Origin: Acetobacteraceae bacterium
Lineage (GTDB): Bacteria; Pseudomonadota; Alphaproteobacteria; Acetobacterales; Acetobacteraceae
Direction of reading: 5' to 3'
Assembly (NCBI GenBank): GCA_027489135.1
Contig: JAIYAI010000119.1
Span: 1 to 26,542 of the forward strand
Length of the DNA: 26,542 nt
In this document: positions 16,201 to 23,138 of the stretch, in pieces
How positions within the stretch are numbered: the first letter of the stretch is position 1
Layout of the letters: each line of letters opens with the position of its first letter
Translations under genes and position numbers: made by a program
The notes under the pieces: generated by a model
The model's database searches: none
Told to the model about the DNA's origin: nothing
What the model saw: the letters and a program-made list of their open reading frames with translations, nothing else

Positions 16201-16469
16201 CCATCGCGCCGCACTGCACGCTGGAAGAGCGGCACCTGGTGGTGCAGGGGCGCCTGCGCCGCTACCGCATCCACCTTGGCTCCGGCGCGTCCTTCGTCGA
16301 CGGTCCGGGCACCTATCTCTGCATCGTGCCGGACAGCGGGAAGGCCTCGCCGGATCTGCGCCTGCCCTTCGAAGGCGACGCGACACTCAGCCTGATCCTG
16401 TCCAAGGCCTTCCTGCTGGTGCGCGACGACCTGATCACCGACCCTGGCATCATCCGCCAGATCGGGTAG
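13209..16469 (+). CDS. DUF4132 (MolR/YehI-like) large protein
   Basis: A 1086-residue soluble protein of the DUF4132 family, to which E. coli MolR and YehI belong; the biochemical role is unknown. The N-terminal third (1-300) has no recognised motif. The middle has helical repeats that could be HEAT-like (about 470-610: ALWYHHFETRALAYIHAF, LLERVPTELGVTYRSLVG). The family core is near 790-830, with QPIRQAWRETYPLTDAER followed by TYSNRFAGHFLRQ (812 onward). The C-terminal module (about 990-1086, DUF7737 in current nomenclature) has RHLVVQGRLRRYRIHLGSG, YLCIVPD, LPFEGD, LSKAFLL and ITDPGIIRQI. No WGR domain is attached. The start follows GAGGCGCGG. It is cotranscribed with the small beta-grasp-like gene. 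The first 900 bases look less GC-biased at third positions than the rest. Confidence 0.88.
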   Translation: MADVPVSSVLDAALAEAHAALRAPGAFVVAPYRIRFRLIGEDAVCDSVVRRRDADQRGALLEAFLARWLSVKPQERMPDDLQAVCRALFRHLPVLTPALARAAMQLLTHRSGLTATGTHKVSSEVQFLLEAMERSTDSRFTGDTGLQDAYRAMRDCYARLHKDRTRAPDIEGRFASILGLSVAQPSEYQPPAGSLPPLRPRLPRVADARDGLEVQAFGDCFVGLAAELQAWMSAQHANPRWSGRARPWEDWRIEAARLLLVEHSGLPVPRQPPGRFDTHASRELHDRVKQTPLAWLAALDPPPPPWVIEAEVIHAEAVAAGRAADFPAPRFHTLRSRFGVIPEASAESQRAYDGASLAALRGQASAILGTRARDWAVDGVQEAGILQADGGPLFDLLWKARSPAAGKAWRREADALRTGTAGAARQAAVMHWLDLVAERDPDAPGRPAFASALWYHHFETRALAYIHAFGSPRNAAIIALCTNDWFSLYPWHHPPARLSDANDIVLRGCIWFLADDPAAVPRLLRLALALLERVPTELGVTYRSLVGINACIGALGRIATPEAVAALGRIQRRVRDQGLNKTIAKAMATAAAQAGVAIEDLEEISVPAFDLSGGADPVIEVTLGGGATATLAIASSTAVPVTLRSADGRVPKSLPAAVKQDKDSTEALKTLRAKAKEVADVLGVQRLRLERSWLTGRSWAGRDFQERILDHPLLGWFAARLVWTVTPAAGGAARSFALPTLDAMAPLAADDARLPPIGPEDVVALWHPLGGEGAAAVTAWRGFLDRYGIVQPIRQAWRETYPLTDAERATATYSNRFAGHFLRQAQANALARLRGWVCRTRMDADVPNDEPTHLKLPALGLCAEFWTEGAGGEGEDRTEAGALLYLRTDRVLFRTLRDSGDWRRDGGTGLTVGAERVPVAGVPAIAFSEVMRDVDLMVGVASIGADANWLDRGANAQHPSQWRREYGDAYWRDFNAAALEGSGALRHEFLATLLPKLAIAPHCTLEERHLVVQGRLRRYRIHLGSGASFVDGPGTYLCIVPDSGKASPDLRLPFEGDATLSLILSKAFLLVRDDLITDPGIIRQIG

Positions 16470-16874
16470 TCACGTCGTCACGCAGGCCGCGTTCAGCACG
16501 CCGACCGCGATCGCCGCCGCCGCCTTCAGCACCGCGCCCGCCATCTCGCCGCGCTGTTCCATCGCCGCGCGCCAGTCCGGCAGCAGCACCTTCGTGCAGA
16601 GCAGGAAGGCGCCCTGCTGCGCCCCCACCGCGATCACGCCCCAGACCAGTGCATCGAGAACGCTGATCGAATGCGTGATGACCGACGCGATCGGCAGCGC
16701 GTAGCCCACCACCGCCCCGCCCAGGCTCACCGCCGCCGGCGCGTTGCCGCTGCGGATCAGCGCCAGCTCGTCATGCGGCGTCAGGCGGATATGCGCCCAG
16801 AGCGTGCCGACGATCAGCAGGATCGCCAGCGCGAAATGCGCGATGAAGGCCGGCAGGGTGGAGAGGATGTTCAT
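16470..16874 (-). CDS. DUF350 (YjfL-like) integral membrane protein
   Basis: A 134-residue inner-membrane protein with four helices (about 8-28, 48-70, 72-96 and 110-131), matching the DUF350/UPF0719 family that includes E. coli YjfL. The function is unknown; family members sit next to glutathionylspermidine synthase-like genes, as here. It lies 5 bases after the ATP-grasp gene and is the last gene of the minus-strand operon. Its TGA abuts the TAG of the DUF4132 gene on the opposite strand with no base between them, so the two transcripts must overlap. The start MNILSTLPAF is the only one giving a full first helix. Confidence 0.85.
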   Translation of the reverse strand: MNILSTLPAFIAHFALAILLIVGTLWAHIRLTPHDELALIRSGNAPAAVSLGGAVVGYALPIASVITHSISVLDALVWGVIAVGAQQGAFLLCTKVLLPDWRAAMEQRGEMAGAVLKAAAAIAVGVLNAACVTT

Positions 16875-16879
16875 CGGGC

Positions 16880-18007
16880 TCAGGTCTCGGCGGGCATGAA
16901 GAAATGCGGCACGAAGCGGCTGGTGTCGCGGGTGATGGGCGTCGCGTCCTCGCGGATGCCGAGACCCGAGGCACGCCCGGCGATGACCCAGCTTCCCAGC
17001 ACCGGATAGCGCCCGGCGAAGCAGGGCAGCTCGGCATAGGCCTGGTACACGCGGGGCTGCGCCGCATAGGGCCCGTCGGTCTCGACGCCGGGGGCGGAGA
17101 TGTTCGCCCCCTCCCGCCCGAAATAGGGCTTGGCGATCTCCCGGCCTCCGGTCTTCCCGGGTTCGCGGAAGGCCGGCAGCAGGTTCGGATGGTCTGGGAA
17201 AAGCTGCCAGAGCAGCGCGAGGAAGCCCTTGCCGGCCGGGATCAGCCGCCAGGCAGGCTCGATCCAGCGGGTTGGCGCGATGGGGATGTTCGCGCCGAAT
17301 TCCTCGGCCAGCATCCAGTCCCAGGGGTAGAGCTTGAACAGCGTGCCGATCGGCTTCTCCGCCTTGTCGCGGAAGGTCCTGCTCTCGGCATGCCAGCCGA
17401 TCTCGTCCATGGTCAGGAAGGGCGCGTTGAGCTGCGCCTGGATCGCCGTGTCGCGCAGGTAGTCGACCGTGCCGCGATCCTCCGCGCTGCCGGGGGCGCA
17501 GGCGAACCAGATGGTGCCGCCGGGCCGTCCATAGGCCTTCCAGGTGCCGATCAGCGCCTCGTGGATCGAGTTGAACTGGTCCGCGTCGGGCCGCTCGCAT
17601 TGCAGCCATTCCCATTGCACGACCGAGGCCTCGAACAGCGCGGTCGGGGTGTCGGCATTGTATTCCAGCAGCTTCGGCGGCGTCGCACCGCCATCCCAGA
17701 CCAGGTCCATCCGGCCGTAGAGGCTGGGGTCGCGCCGTTCCCAGGACTTCACGACGAGGGCCCAGGCGCCCTCCGTCAGGCCGAGATCGGCGCGGCGGTT
17801 CCAGCGGATGGCGTGCTCCACCGCTGCGCGCGAAAGTTTCTCGAGTTCCGTCGTCGCATCGTCCAGGATGTCCACCTGCGCGGCGGTGAATTCGTAGCAG
17901 CAGCTTTCGTCCCAGTAGGGCTCGCCGGCGATCTCGGCGTAGGCGAAGCCCATCTGCCGGGCCCGTTCGCGCCGGTCCGGCCGCGGCGTGACCTCGAGCC
18001 GCCGCAT
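16880..18007 (-). CDS. Glutathionylspermidine synthase-like ATP-grasp ligase (YjfC/YgiC family)
   Basis: A 375-residue soluble enzyme of the glutathionylspermidine synthase family, ATP-grasp ligases that form peptide-like bonds. The stand-alone YgiC/YjfC branch lacks the amidase domain and probably uses a substrate other than spermidine or glutathione (family knowledge; substrate not established). Seen motifs are LYGRMDLVWDG (97-107), LLEYNADTPTALFEA (113-127), FKLYPWDWM (224-232) and KPYFGREGANI (293-303), the last being the ATP/Mg binding loop. A longer open frame extends upstream but corresponds to the antisense of the Ser-rich gene. The ATG at 18007 has GGAG about 9 bases upstream. It is placed between the Ser-rich gene (4-base gap) and DUF350 (5-base gap), matching the yjfM-yjfC-yjfL gene set. 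Confidence 0.92.
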   Translation of the reverse strand: MRRLEVTPRPDRRERARQMGFAYAEIAGEPYWDESCCYEFTAAQVDILDDATTELEKLSRAAVEHAIRWNRRADLGLTEGAWALVVKSWERRDPSLYGRMDLVWDGGATPPKLLEYNADTPTALFEASVVQWEWLQCERPDADQFNSIHEALIGTWKAYGRPGGTIWFACAPGSAEDRGTVDYLRDTAIQAQLNAPFLTMDEIGWHAESRTFRDKAEKPIGTLFKLYPWDWMLAEEFGANIPIAPTRWIEPAWRLIPAGKGFLALLWQLFPDHPNLLPAFREPGKTGGREIAKPYFGREGANISAPGVETDGPYAAQPRVYQAYAELPCFAGRYPVLGSWVIAGRASGLGIREDATPITRDTSRFVPHFFMPAET

Positions 18008-18011
18008 CGGA

Positions 18012-18332
18012 TCAGCTCCCGCCGCTGAAGAAGGAGGAGGACGAGCTGCCGAAGCCGCCATGGCTCGAGCCGCCATCGGCCCCGGAGCCGGAGCTCGAAC
18101 TGGCACTGGAACTGCTGCCGCCCCACCAGGAGCGGCTGCTGCTGCCATGGCTGCTGGACGAGGAGGAGGTGGACGACGAACTGGAGGCCCGGCTGCAGAC
18201 GTCGTCGGCGAACTTGTCCTGGCGCTCGCGCGCGGCGGCGCATTCGTCGGACCGGGTTGGCCAGGCGTACCAGGCGCCACCGCCGGCGGCGGCGCCAAGC
18301 AGGACAAGGGTGATGGTCGTCGCGCGTCTCAC
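18012..18332 (-). CDS. Ser/Gly-rich exported protein, DUF1190/YjfM-like
   Basis: A 106-residue protein starting with GTG. Residues 1-24 form a signal-like segment (MRRATTITLVLLGAAAGGGAWYAW), followed by DECAAARERQDKFADDVC with two cysteines (C31, C46) that could form a disulfide. Residues 49-106 are low-complexity Ser and Gly with SWWGG and the ending HGGFGSSSSSFFSGG. The position next to the YjfC-like ligase and DUF350, the paired cysteines and the GGFG-Ser tail recall DUF1190 proteins such as YjfM, though this one is shorter. Its stop is 4 bases before the ligase start. It could be a substrate or partner of the ligase (inference). Possible promoter in the 118-base spacer divergent from the MFS gene, none clear. 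Confidence 0.7.
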   Translation of the reverse strand: MRRATTITLVLLGAAAGGGAWYAWPTRSDECAAARERQDKFADDVCSRASSSSSTSSSSSSHGSSSRSWWGGSSSSASSSSGSGADGGSSHGGFGSSSSSFFSGGS

Positions 18333-18450
18333 GCCGCGAGCCTAACCGCAACTTCATGTCCGGGACCAGGGGGGACGGGTCGCCACCCGATTGACCATGC
18401 CGGGGCCGGGGGCGCAGGTTGCGGATCTGCTTCCGCTGCAGGACCACCCC

Positions 18451-19692
18451 ATGGCGACCGACCCCGAACCCGAAGACCGCGCGCGAGACATGCGCATCGT
18501 CGGGCTGATCGGCATGGGACATTTCCTGTCGCATTTCTACATGCTCTGCCTGCCGCCGCTCTTCCTGTTGTGGCGGCAGGAATTCCAGGTCTCCTACGCC
18601 ACGCTCGGCCTGGCGGTCGCGCTGATGAGCGGCACGACGGCGCTGCTGCAGACGCCGGTCGGCTTCCTGGTGGACAAGCACGGCGCGCGGCCCTTCCTGG
18701 TGGGCGGCACCCTGCTGATGGCGCTGTCCATCGCGGGGATGGCCTTCGCGCCCAGTTTCTGGGTGATCCTGCCGCTGGCGATCCTCTCGGGTGTCGGCAA
18801 CAGCGTGATCCACCCCGCTGACTACGCGATCATGGCGGGCAGCGTCTCCAAGTCCTTCATGGGCCGCGCCTTCGCGCTGCACACCTTTACCGGCAATGTC
18901 GGCTTTGCCCTCGCCCCCGTCGTGGTGGGCGTGCTGGTGGGTGCGGCGGGCATGGGCTGGCGCAGCGTGCTGCTGCTGGTGGGGCTGCTCGGCGTGCCGG
19001 TCGTCGTCCTGATCCTGCTGCAGAGCCGCATCCTGCGCGACCAGGCCAAGCCGAAGGCGGGCACAGGGGAGGCGATGAGCGGGCGCGAGCTTCTGCTCTC
19101 CCGCCCCATGCTGCTGTTCTTCGCCTTCTTCATGCTGAGCTCGATGGCCGGCGCCGGCATCCAGTCCTGGCTGGTGACGGTGCTCGGCAAGCTCTGGGGC
19201 GTGCCCGCGCTGGCGGGGGCGGCGGCGCTGACCGGCTACACGGTGGGGGCCACCTGCGGCACGCTGGTCGGCGGCTGGCTGGCGGATACGATGAAGCGCG
19301 GGCTGCTGCAGGCGGTGATCGCGCTGACCATCGCGGCGATGGGGCTGCTGCTGCTGCCCGGCCTGGTGCCCATGCCGGATGTGCTGCTGATCGGGGTGGT
19401 CTTCCTCGGCGGCCTTGCGCTCGGCACCTCCCGCACGCCGCGCGACGTGATGCTGCGCGACGCCTCCCCGCCCGGGCAGATCGGCAAGGTCTTCGGCTTC
19501 GTCTCGGCGGGGCTGCCGCTGGGCAATGCGGTCACGCCGGTGCCGCTCGGCTTCCTCATCGACATGGGCTACCCGCATCTCGTGCTGCCGGTGGTGGCGG
19601 GGTTCCTCGGGCTCTCGTTGCTCTGCGCCGGCGGGGCCCAGGGCGAGACGGCGCGGCGTCGCGCAGCCGCCGCCCCGCAGCCGGCGGAGTAG
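18451..19692 (+). CDS. MFS transporter
   Basis: A 413-residue major facilitator with about twelve hydrophobic segments. It has a typical loop-2 motif (GFLVDKHGARPFLVGG, about 71-86) and the equivalent in the second half (GGWLADTMKRG). The GHFLSHFYMLCLPPLFLLWRQEF start and the HPADYAIMAGSVSKSFMGRAFALHTFTGNVG segment resemble the fosmidomycin-resistance-like branch, but the substrate cannot be inferred. The start MATDPEPEDR at 18451 has AGGA 7 bases upstream; a further ATG at 18391 has no ribosome site. It is divergent from the Ser-rich gene. Its TAG stop is directly followed, in the same frame, by the TRIC-type gene. Confidence 0.9.
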   Translation: MATDPEPEDRARDMRIVGLIGMGHFLSHFYMLCLPPLFLLWRQEFQVSYATLGLAVALMSGTTALLQTPVGFLVDKHGARPFLVGGTLLMALSIAGMAFAPSFWVILPLAILSGVGNSVIHPADYAIMAGSVSKSFMGRAFALHTFTGNVGFALAPVVVGVLVGAAGMGWRSVLLLVGLLGVPVVVLILLQSRILRDQAKPKAGTGEAMSGRELLLSRPMLLFFAFFMLSSMAGAGIQSWLVTVLGKLWGVPALAGAAALTGYTVGATCGTLVGGWLADTMKRGLLQAVIALTIAAMGLLLLPGLVPMPDVLLIGVVFLGGLALGTSRTPRDVMLRDASPPGQIGKVFGFVSAGLPLGNAVTPVPLGFLIDMGYPHLVLPVVAGFLGLSLLCAGGAQGETARRRAAAAPQPAE

Positions 19693-19695
19693 CGG

Positions 19696-20346
19696 CTGAG
19701 CGCGCTCGATACGCTGCTGCGGGTCCTCGACGCCGCGGGGATCGCGGTCTTCGCCGCCTCCGGCGCGCTGGTCGCCTCGCGCAAGCAGCTCGACATCGTG
19801 GGCTTCGTGCTGATCGCGGCGGTCACGGGCTTCGGTGGCGGCACGCTGCGCGACCTGCTGCTGGGGCGGACGCCGGTGTTCTGGCTGCGGGCGCCGGATC
19901 TGCTCGCCCTGTGCGCCGGCGTGGCGCTGCTGGTCTTCGTCTTCGCGCCCAGGCTGGAAAGTCGCTTCCGCGCCTTGCTGTGGGCCGATGCGGTGGGCCT
20001 GGCGCTCTATGCCGTGCTAGGGGCGGAGATCGCGCTGCTGGCCGGGGCCAGCCCCTGGGCAGCAGTGCTGCTGGGGGTCATCACCGCCACGGCGGGCGGC
20101 ATCCTGCGCGACATCATCTGCAACGAGGTGCCGCTGATCCTCCGGCGGGAGATCTACGTCACGGCGGCGGCGGCCGGGGCCGCGGTGTTCGTGGTGCTGC
20201 GCATCGAGGGCGTGTGGCGGGAACCGGCCGTGGCGGCCGGGATCGGCACGGCCTTCGTCATCCGCGCGCTGGCGCTGTGGCGGGGCTGGTCGCTGCCGGC
20301 CTACCGGGCGCGGGCGGGGCGGACCTATCCGTCGGAGCGGACATGA
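19696..20346 (+). CDS. TRIC-type (UPF0126) cation channel family protein, CTG start
   Basis: A 216-residue membrane protein of the bacterial TRIC/UPF0126 family (trimeric intracellular cation channel fold, two repeats of three helices plus one). The two repeat signatures are visible: VTGFGGGTLRDLLLG (44-58) and ITATAGGILRDIICNEVP (129-146). The first ATG/GTG/TTG codon is GTG at 19798, which would remove the first helix (VLDAAGIAVFAASGALVASRK). Between the TAG of the MFS gene (19690-19692) and 19798 the only good start is CTG at 19696, with GGAG at 19686-19689 giving 6 bases of spacing. I therefore place the start there, translationally coupled to the MFS gene. Read-through of TAG would instead give one fused protein. 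Ion selectivity (K+ in known homologues) not shown. Confidence 0.8.
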   Translation: MSALDTLLRVLDAAGIAVFAASGALVASRKQLDIVGFVLIAAVTGFGGGTLRDLLLGRTPVFWLRAPDLLALCAGVALLVFVFAPRLESRFRALLWADAVGLALYAVLGAEIALLAGASPWAAVLLGVITATAGGILRDIICNEVPLILRREIYVTAAAAGAAVFVVLRIEGVWREPAVAAGIGTAFVIRALALWRGWSLPAYRARAGRTYPSERT

Positions 20347-20662
20347 CGCCGGGCCGACAGCGATGCGACCCAGGGCCGACGACGCGGACGCGATACGGCT
20401 GAAGGCATTGCCGCCGTCACGTGTGATCAAGCCGCGGACGCCATCGTTGCCACAAGCCCGGGGACGCCGGCCACAACGGCGGCCATCGCCGTGACGTCTC
20501 GACGCATCGGCGCCGGCGCCCCGAGGCCGGCCGAAAGGCTCGGCGAGACGCAGCGGACTGGCGCCGCGAAGGCGCGCCCGGCTTCCTGACGCCGCGCTTC
20601 ATCGCTGCGCGGATCTTCGCCATGTCGTCATCGTCTGACAGGGTCAGCGTGGCCCGGGATCC
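20347..20662. other. Spacer without recognisable gene
   Basis: About 316 bases between the TRIC gene and the remnant after the response regulator. Both strands contain short open frames, for example 20417-20623 on minus (68 residues, very Arg-rich), but none shows a hydrophobic core, family motif or ribosome site. The composition is like degraded coding DNA. No clear terminator for the TRIC gene was found. Confidence 0.5.
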
Positions 20663-20731
20663 TCAAGGCCCTGCAGCTGCCCGGGCAGCGTCGACCCGTG
20701 CATCCGCGGCGACGGCCAGGATCGTGCTCAC
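20663..20731 (-). pseudogene. 22-codon frame after the response regulator, possible receiver-gene remnant
   Basis: GTG at 20731 overlaps the TGA of the CheY-like gene (GTGA). The frame reads VSTILAV, then AADARV, and stops after 22 codons. Receiver-domain genes often begin MSTILxVDDDxxV, so this could be the start of a third two-component gene whose acidic residues and remainder were lost. The similarity is short, and it may equally be a chance frame. Confidence 0.25.
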
Positions 20732-21126
20732 GCGCGTTGCTCCGCGCCCGTGAGGCGCCGCTCCACCTCGGAGCGGAGGAGGGCGAAATCGATCGGCTTC
20801 GGCAGCAGGCCCTCGGCGCCCTCCGTGAGAGCGCGGCGGAGCGTCTCCGCATCGCCATAGGCGGTGATCATGAGGACAGGCAGATCGGGGCGTGCCGCCT
20901 TCACCTTCGGCAGCATCTCGAGCCCGCTCATCCCCGGCATGTTGATGTCGGAGAGCAGCAGGATGATGTCCCGGTCCTGGGCGTCCTCGATCACCGAGAG
21001 GGCCTCCGCCGCCGAGGTGGCGAAGGCCATGTCGAACCGGCCCGCGCGCAGGTCGCGGCGGAATTGCTGACGGAACAGGGGTGCCACATCGGGCTCGTCG
21101 TCCACCACCAGCACGAGGACGGTCAT
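20728..21126 (-). CDS. CheY-like response regulator, receiver domain only
   Basis: A 132-residue single-domain response regulator. The acidic pair is D9/D10 with E11 in VVDDEPDV, the phosphoacceptor is D60 in LLSDINMPG, with T88 in MITAYGD and K110 in LLPKPID. There is no output domain, so it acts by protein-protein contact or as a phosphorelay intermediate. Its ATG overlaps the TGA of the histidine kinase (ATGA), showing translational coupling and making the kinase its probable partner. The downstream 22-codon frame overlaps it in the same way. Start unambiguous. Confidence 0.93.
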   Translation of the reverse strand: MTVLVLVVDDEPDVAPLFRQQFRRDLRAGRFDMAFATSAAEALSVIEDAQDRDIILLLSDINMPGMSGLEMLPKVKAARPDLPVLMITAYGDAETLRRALTEGAEGLLPKPIDFALLRSEVERRLTGAEQRA

Positions 21127-23138
21127 GCGGCTCTCTCCACGGCGACGGCGCTGCGCGGCAGGGTGACGACGAATTCCGTGAACTCGCCGGCGCGGGTCGA
21201 CACCTCAATGCTGCCGCCATGCTGCTTGACGACGATGTCATGGCTGAGCGAGAGGCCGAGTCCGGTGCCCTCGCCCGCCGGCTTGGTGGTGAAGAACGGC
21301 TCGAAGATGCGCGCCTTCACCGCGTCCGGGATGCCCGTCCCGTTGTCGCGCACCCGGACCTCCACCCGGTCAGGGTGGGCCCGCGACGTCACTCGCAACG
21401 TCGGCTCGAAGTCCGCCGCGGCACCGTCCCCGCGTTTCTTGTGCGCGGCATGGAAGCCGTTGCCGATGAGGTTCAGCAGCACCCGGGTAAACTCCTGCGG
21501 ATAGAGCTCGACCGCGCCAACGGTCGGGTCGAGCTCCCTCTCGAGCGTGATGTTGAAGCCGGGTTGCTCGGCGCGGGCGCCGTGATAGGCAAGGTTCAGA
21601 GCCTCCTCCACCAGGGCGTTCAGGTTCACGGCCCGCCGCTCGCCCCCGCCCTCGCGCGAATGCGCCAGCATGTTGCGCACGATGCTGTCGGCCCGTCGGC
21701 CGTGATGCGTCACCTTGGCCAGGTTGTCCCGCAGCATCTCCGCCAGCTCCGTGACCTCCGCGCGCAGCCTGTCGTCGAGCGCCGGCCCGGCGGCGGCCAG
21801 CGACTCCTCCAGCTCCTGCACGAGCTCCACCGAGAGATCGGCGAAATTGTTGACGAAGTTCAGCGGGTTCTTGATCTCGTGCGCGATGCCGGCCGTCAGC
21901 TGGCCGAGCGAGGCGAGCTTCTCGGTCTGCACCAGCCGGTCCTGCGCCGCGCGCAGATCGTCGAGCGACTGCGCCAGCGCCCGGGTCCGGTCGACCACCT
22001 TGGCCTCCAGCGTCTCCTGCGCCTCCTGGATGCGCGCGGCCATCTCGTTGAAGCGCAGCGCCAGCGTGCCGATCTCGTCGGTCGAGGTGACGGCGATGCG
22101 CTGGCCGAGATCGCCCTCGCCGAGCCGCTCCGCGCCGGTCTGCAGCGCGCGGATCGGCCCCGTGAGGCGGCCCGCCAGCACCACCCCGGCGCCAAGCGCC
22201 AGCACGACGCCGAGGCCCAGCAGTGCGAGGGTCTGGTAGAGCGCCGTATAGACCGGCGCGAGCGCCTCCGCGGTCGGCTGCTCGACGAAGACGATCCAGC
22301 CGAGCTTCGGGATCGCCGCATGCGCCGACAGCACGGACTGCCCGTCCAGGGCACGTGACCGCTGCGCCCGCGGCGCCGGGGCGCCGGGTGCGCGCCCCAT
22401 CGCCGCCCTGGCTGCCGCGACCTGCGGCAGGACGGCGAGGTCGGTGTCGCGCAGCACCAGGCTCATGTCGGGATGCGCGATCAGCCGCCCCGCCGTATCG
22501 GTGACGAAGGCATAGCCCGAGCCGCGGACGCGGATCGCCGTGATCACCTCCCAGATGAGCTTGAGGTTGACCTCCGCGATGGTGACGCCCGGATTGCGGC
22601 CGGCATGGGCGATGGCGATCGCCATGTAGGGCTCCGAGCCGCGCCGGAAGGTCACGGGCCCGTACCAGATGCGGTTGCTGAGCGCTTCGACGAAGCGCGG
22701 ATCCTGGCGGTAGTCGGCGCCGCTGTTCATCACATCGGGCTCGAGGCGGGAGAGGCGAAGCCGCTCCTTGCCCTCGCCGTCGACATAGATCAGTTCGGTG
22801 ATGGCGGGCGCCTGGCGCAGCAGGCGGATGAAGTCGTAGCGCCGCTGGTCGAGCGGCACCCGGGCCCAGTCGGCGCGCGTGGTCCAGCCCATCTGCTGCT
22901 CGATCTCGGCGACGAATTGCGCGACGCGGTCGGCCGCCGCATCCGCCTTCTCCTGCTCCACGCGCACCGCGGCCTCGGTCGCCTCGCCATAGGCCAGCCA
23001 CATGCTGATGGTGCCGTTGACCAGCAGCACCGCGGCGACGAGGCCGAGGAAGGCGAGTGTGAAGCGGTGCCCGAGCGTCAGCGTGCGGCGCCGCCGTGGG
23101 CGGCCGGGGACAGGGCCGGAGGCCGCCGCGGCGCTCAT
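21123..23138 (-). CDS. Cache-HAMP sensor histidine kinase
   Basis: A 671-residue membrane sensor kinase. The order is: a short basic cytoplasmic tail, TM1 (about 25-47), a large periplasmic sensor (50-297, Cache-like, with IWYGPVTFRRGSEPYMAIAIAHAG and AGRLIAHPD typical of double-Cache folds), TM2 (about 299-323), HAMP (324-376), and a coiled coil (370-405). Then come the HisKA-type segment with GIAHEIKNPLNF (H420 phosphoacceptor), an extra helical stretch and HATPase_c with N556/N560 (LLNLIGNGFHAA), DNGTGIP (598-604), FEPFFTTKP and GEGTGLGL (622-629). The start ATG overlaps the stop of the upstream mini substrate-binding gene (ATGA), and its stop overlaps the response regulator start. A small-molecule periplasmic ligand is likely; identity unknown. 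Confidence 0.94.
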   Translation of the reverse strand: MSAAAASGPVPGRPRRRRTLTLGHRFTLAFLGLVAAVLLVNGTISMWLAYGEATEAAVRVEQEKADAAADRVAQFVAEIEQQMGWTTRADWARVPLDQRRYDFIRLLRQAPAITELIYVDGEGKERLRLSRLEPDVMNSGADYRQDPRFVEALSNRIWYGPVTFRRGSEPYMAIAIAHAGRNPGVTIAEVNLKLIWEVITAIRVRGSGYAFVTDTAGRLIAHPDMSLVLRDTDLAVLPQVAAARAAMGRAPGAPAPRAQRSRALDGQSVLSAHAAIPKLGWIVFVEQPTAEALAPVYTALYQTLALLGLGVVLALGAGVVLAGRLTGPIRALQTGAERLGEGDLGQRIAVTSTDEIGTLALRFNEMAARIQEAQETLEAKVVDRTRALAQSLDDLRAAQDRLVQTEKLASLGQLTAGIAHEIKNPLNFVNNFADLSVELVQELEESLAAAGPALDDRLRAEVTELAEMLRDNLAKVTHHGRRADSIVRNMLAHSREGGGERRAVNLNALVEEALNLAYHGARAEQPGFNITLERELDPTVGAVELYPQEFTRVLLNLIGNGFHAAHKKRGDGAAADFEPTLRVTSRAHPDRVEVRVRDNGTGIPDAVKARIFEPFFTTKPAGEGTGLGLSLSHDIVVKQHGGSIEVSTRAGEFTEFVVTLPRSAVAVERAA

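Noticed and set aside
14004..16274. 756-residue minus-strand open frame
   Set aside because: Exact antisense of the DUF4132 gene, whose family motifs (TYSNRFAGH, YRIHLGSG, LSKAFLL) are clear. The antisense frame has no hydrophobic or catalytic pattern.
18049..18190. Repetitive stretch that could be read as a tandem repeat or microsatellite
   Set aside because: It is the Ser/Gly-rich coding region of the small exported protein on minus; mixed Ser codons are used and no unit repeats exactly.
20417..20623. 68-residue minus-strand frame beginning MAKIRAAMKRG
   Set aside because: No ribosome site, extreme Arg content and no similarity that I can name. Treated as chance or decayed DNA.
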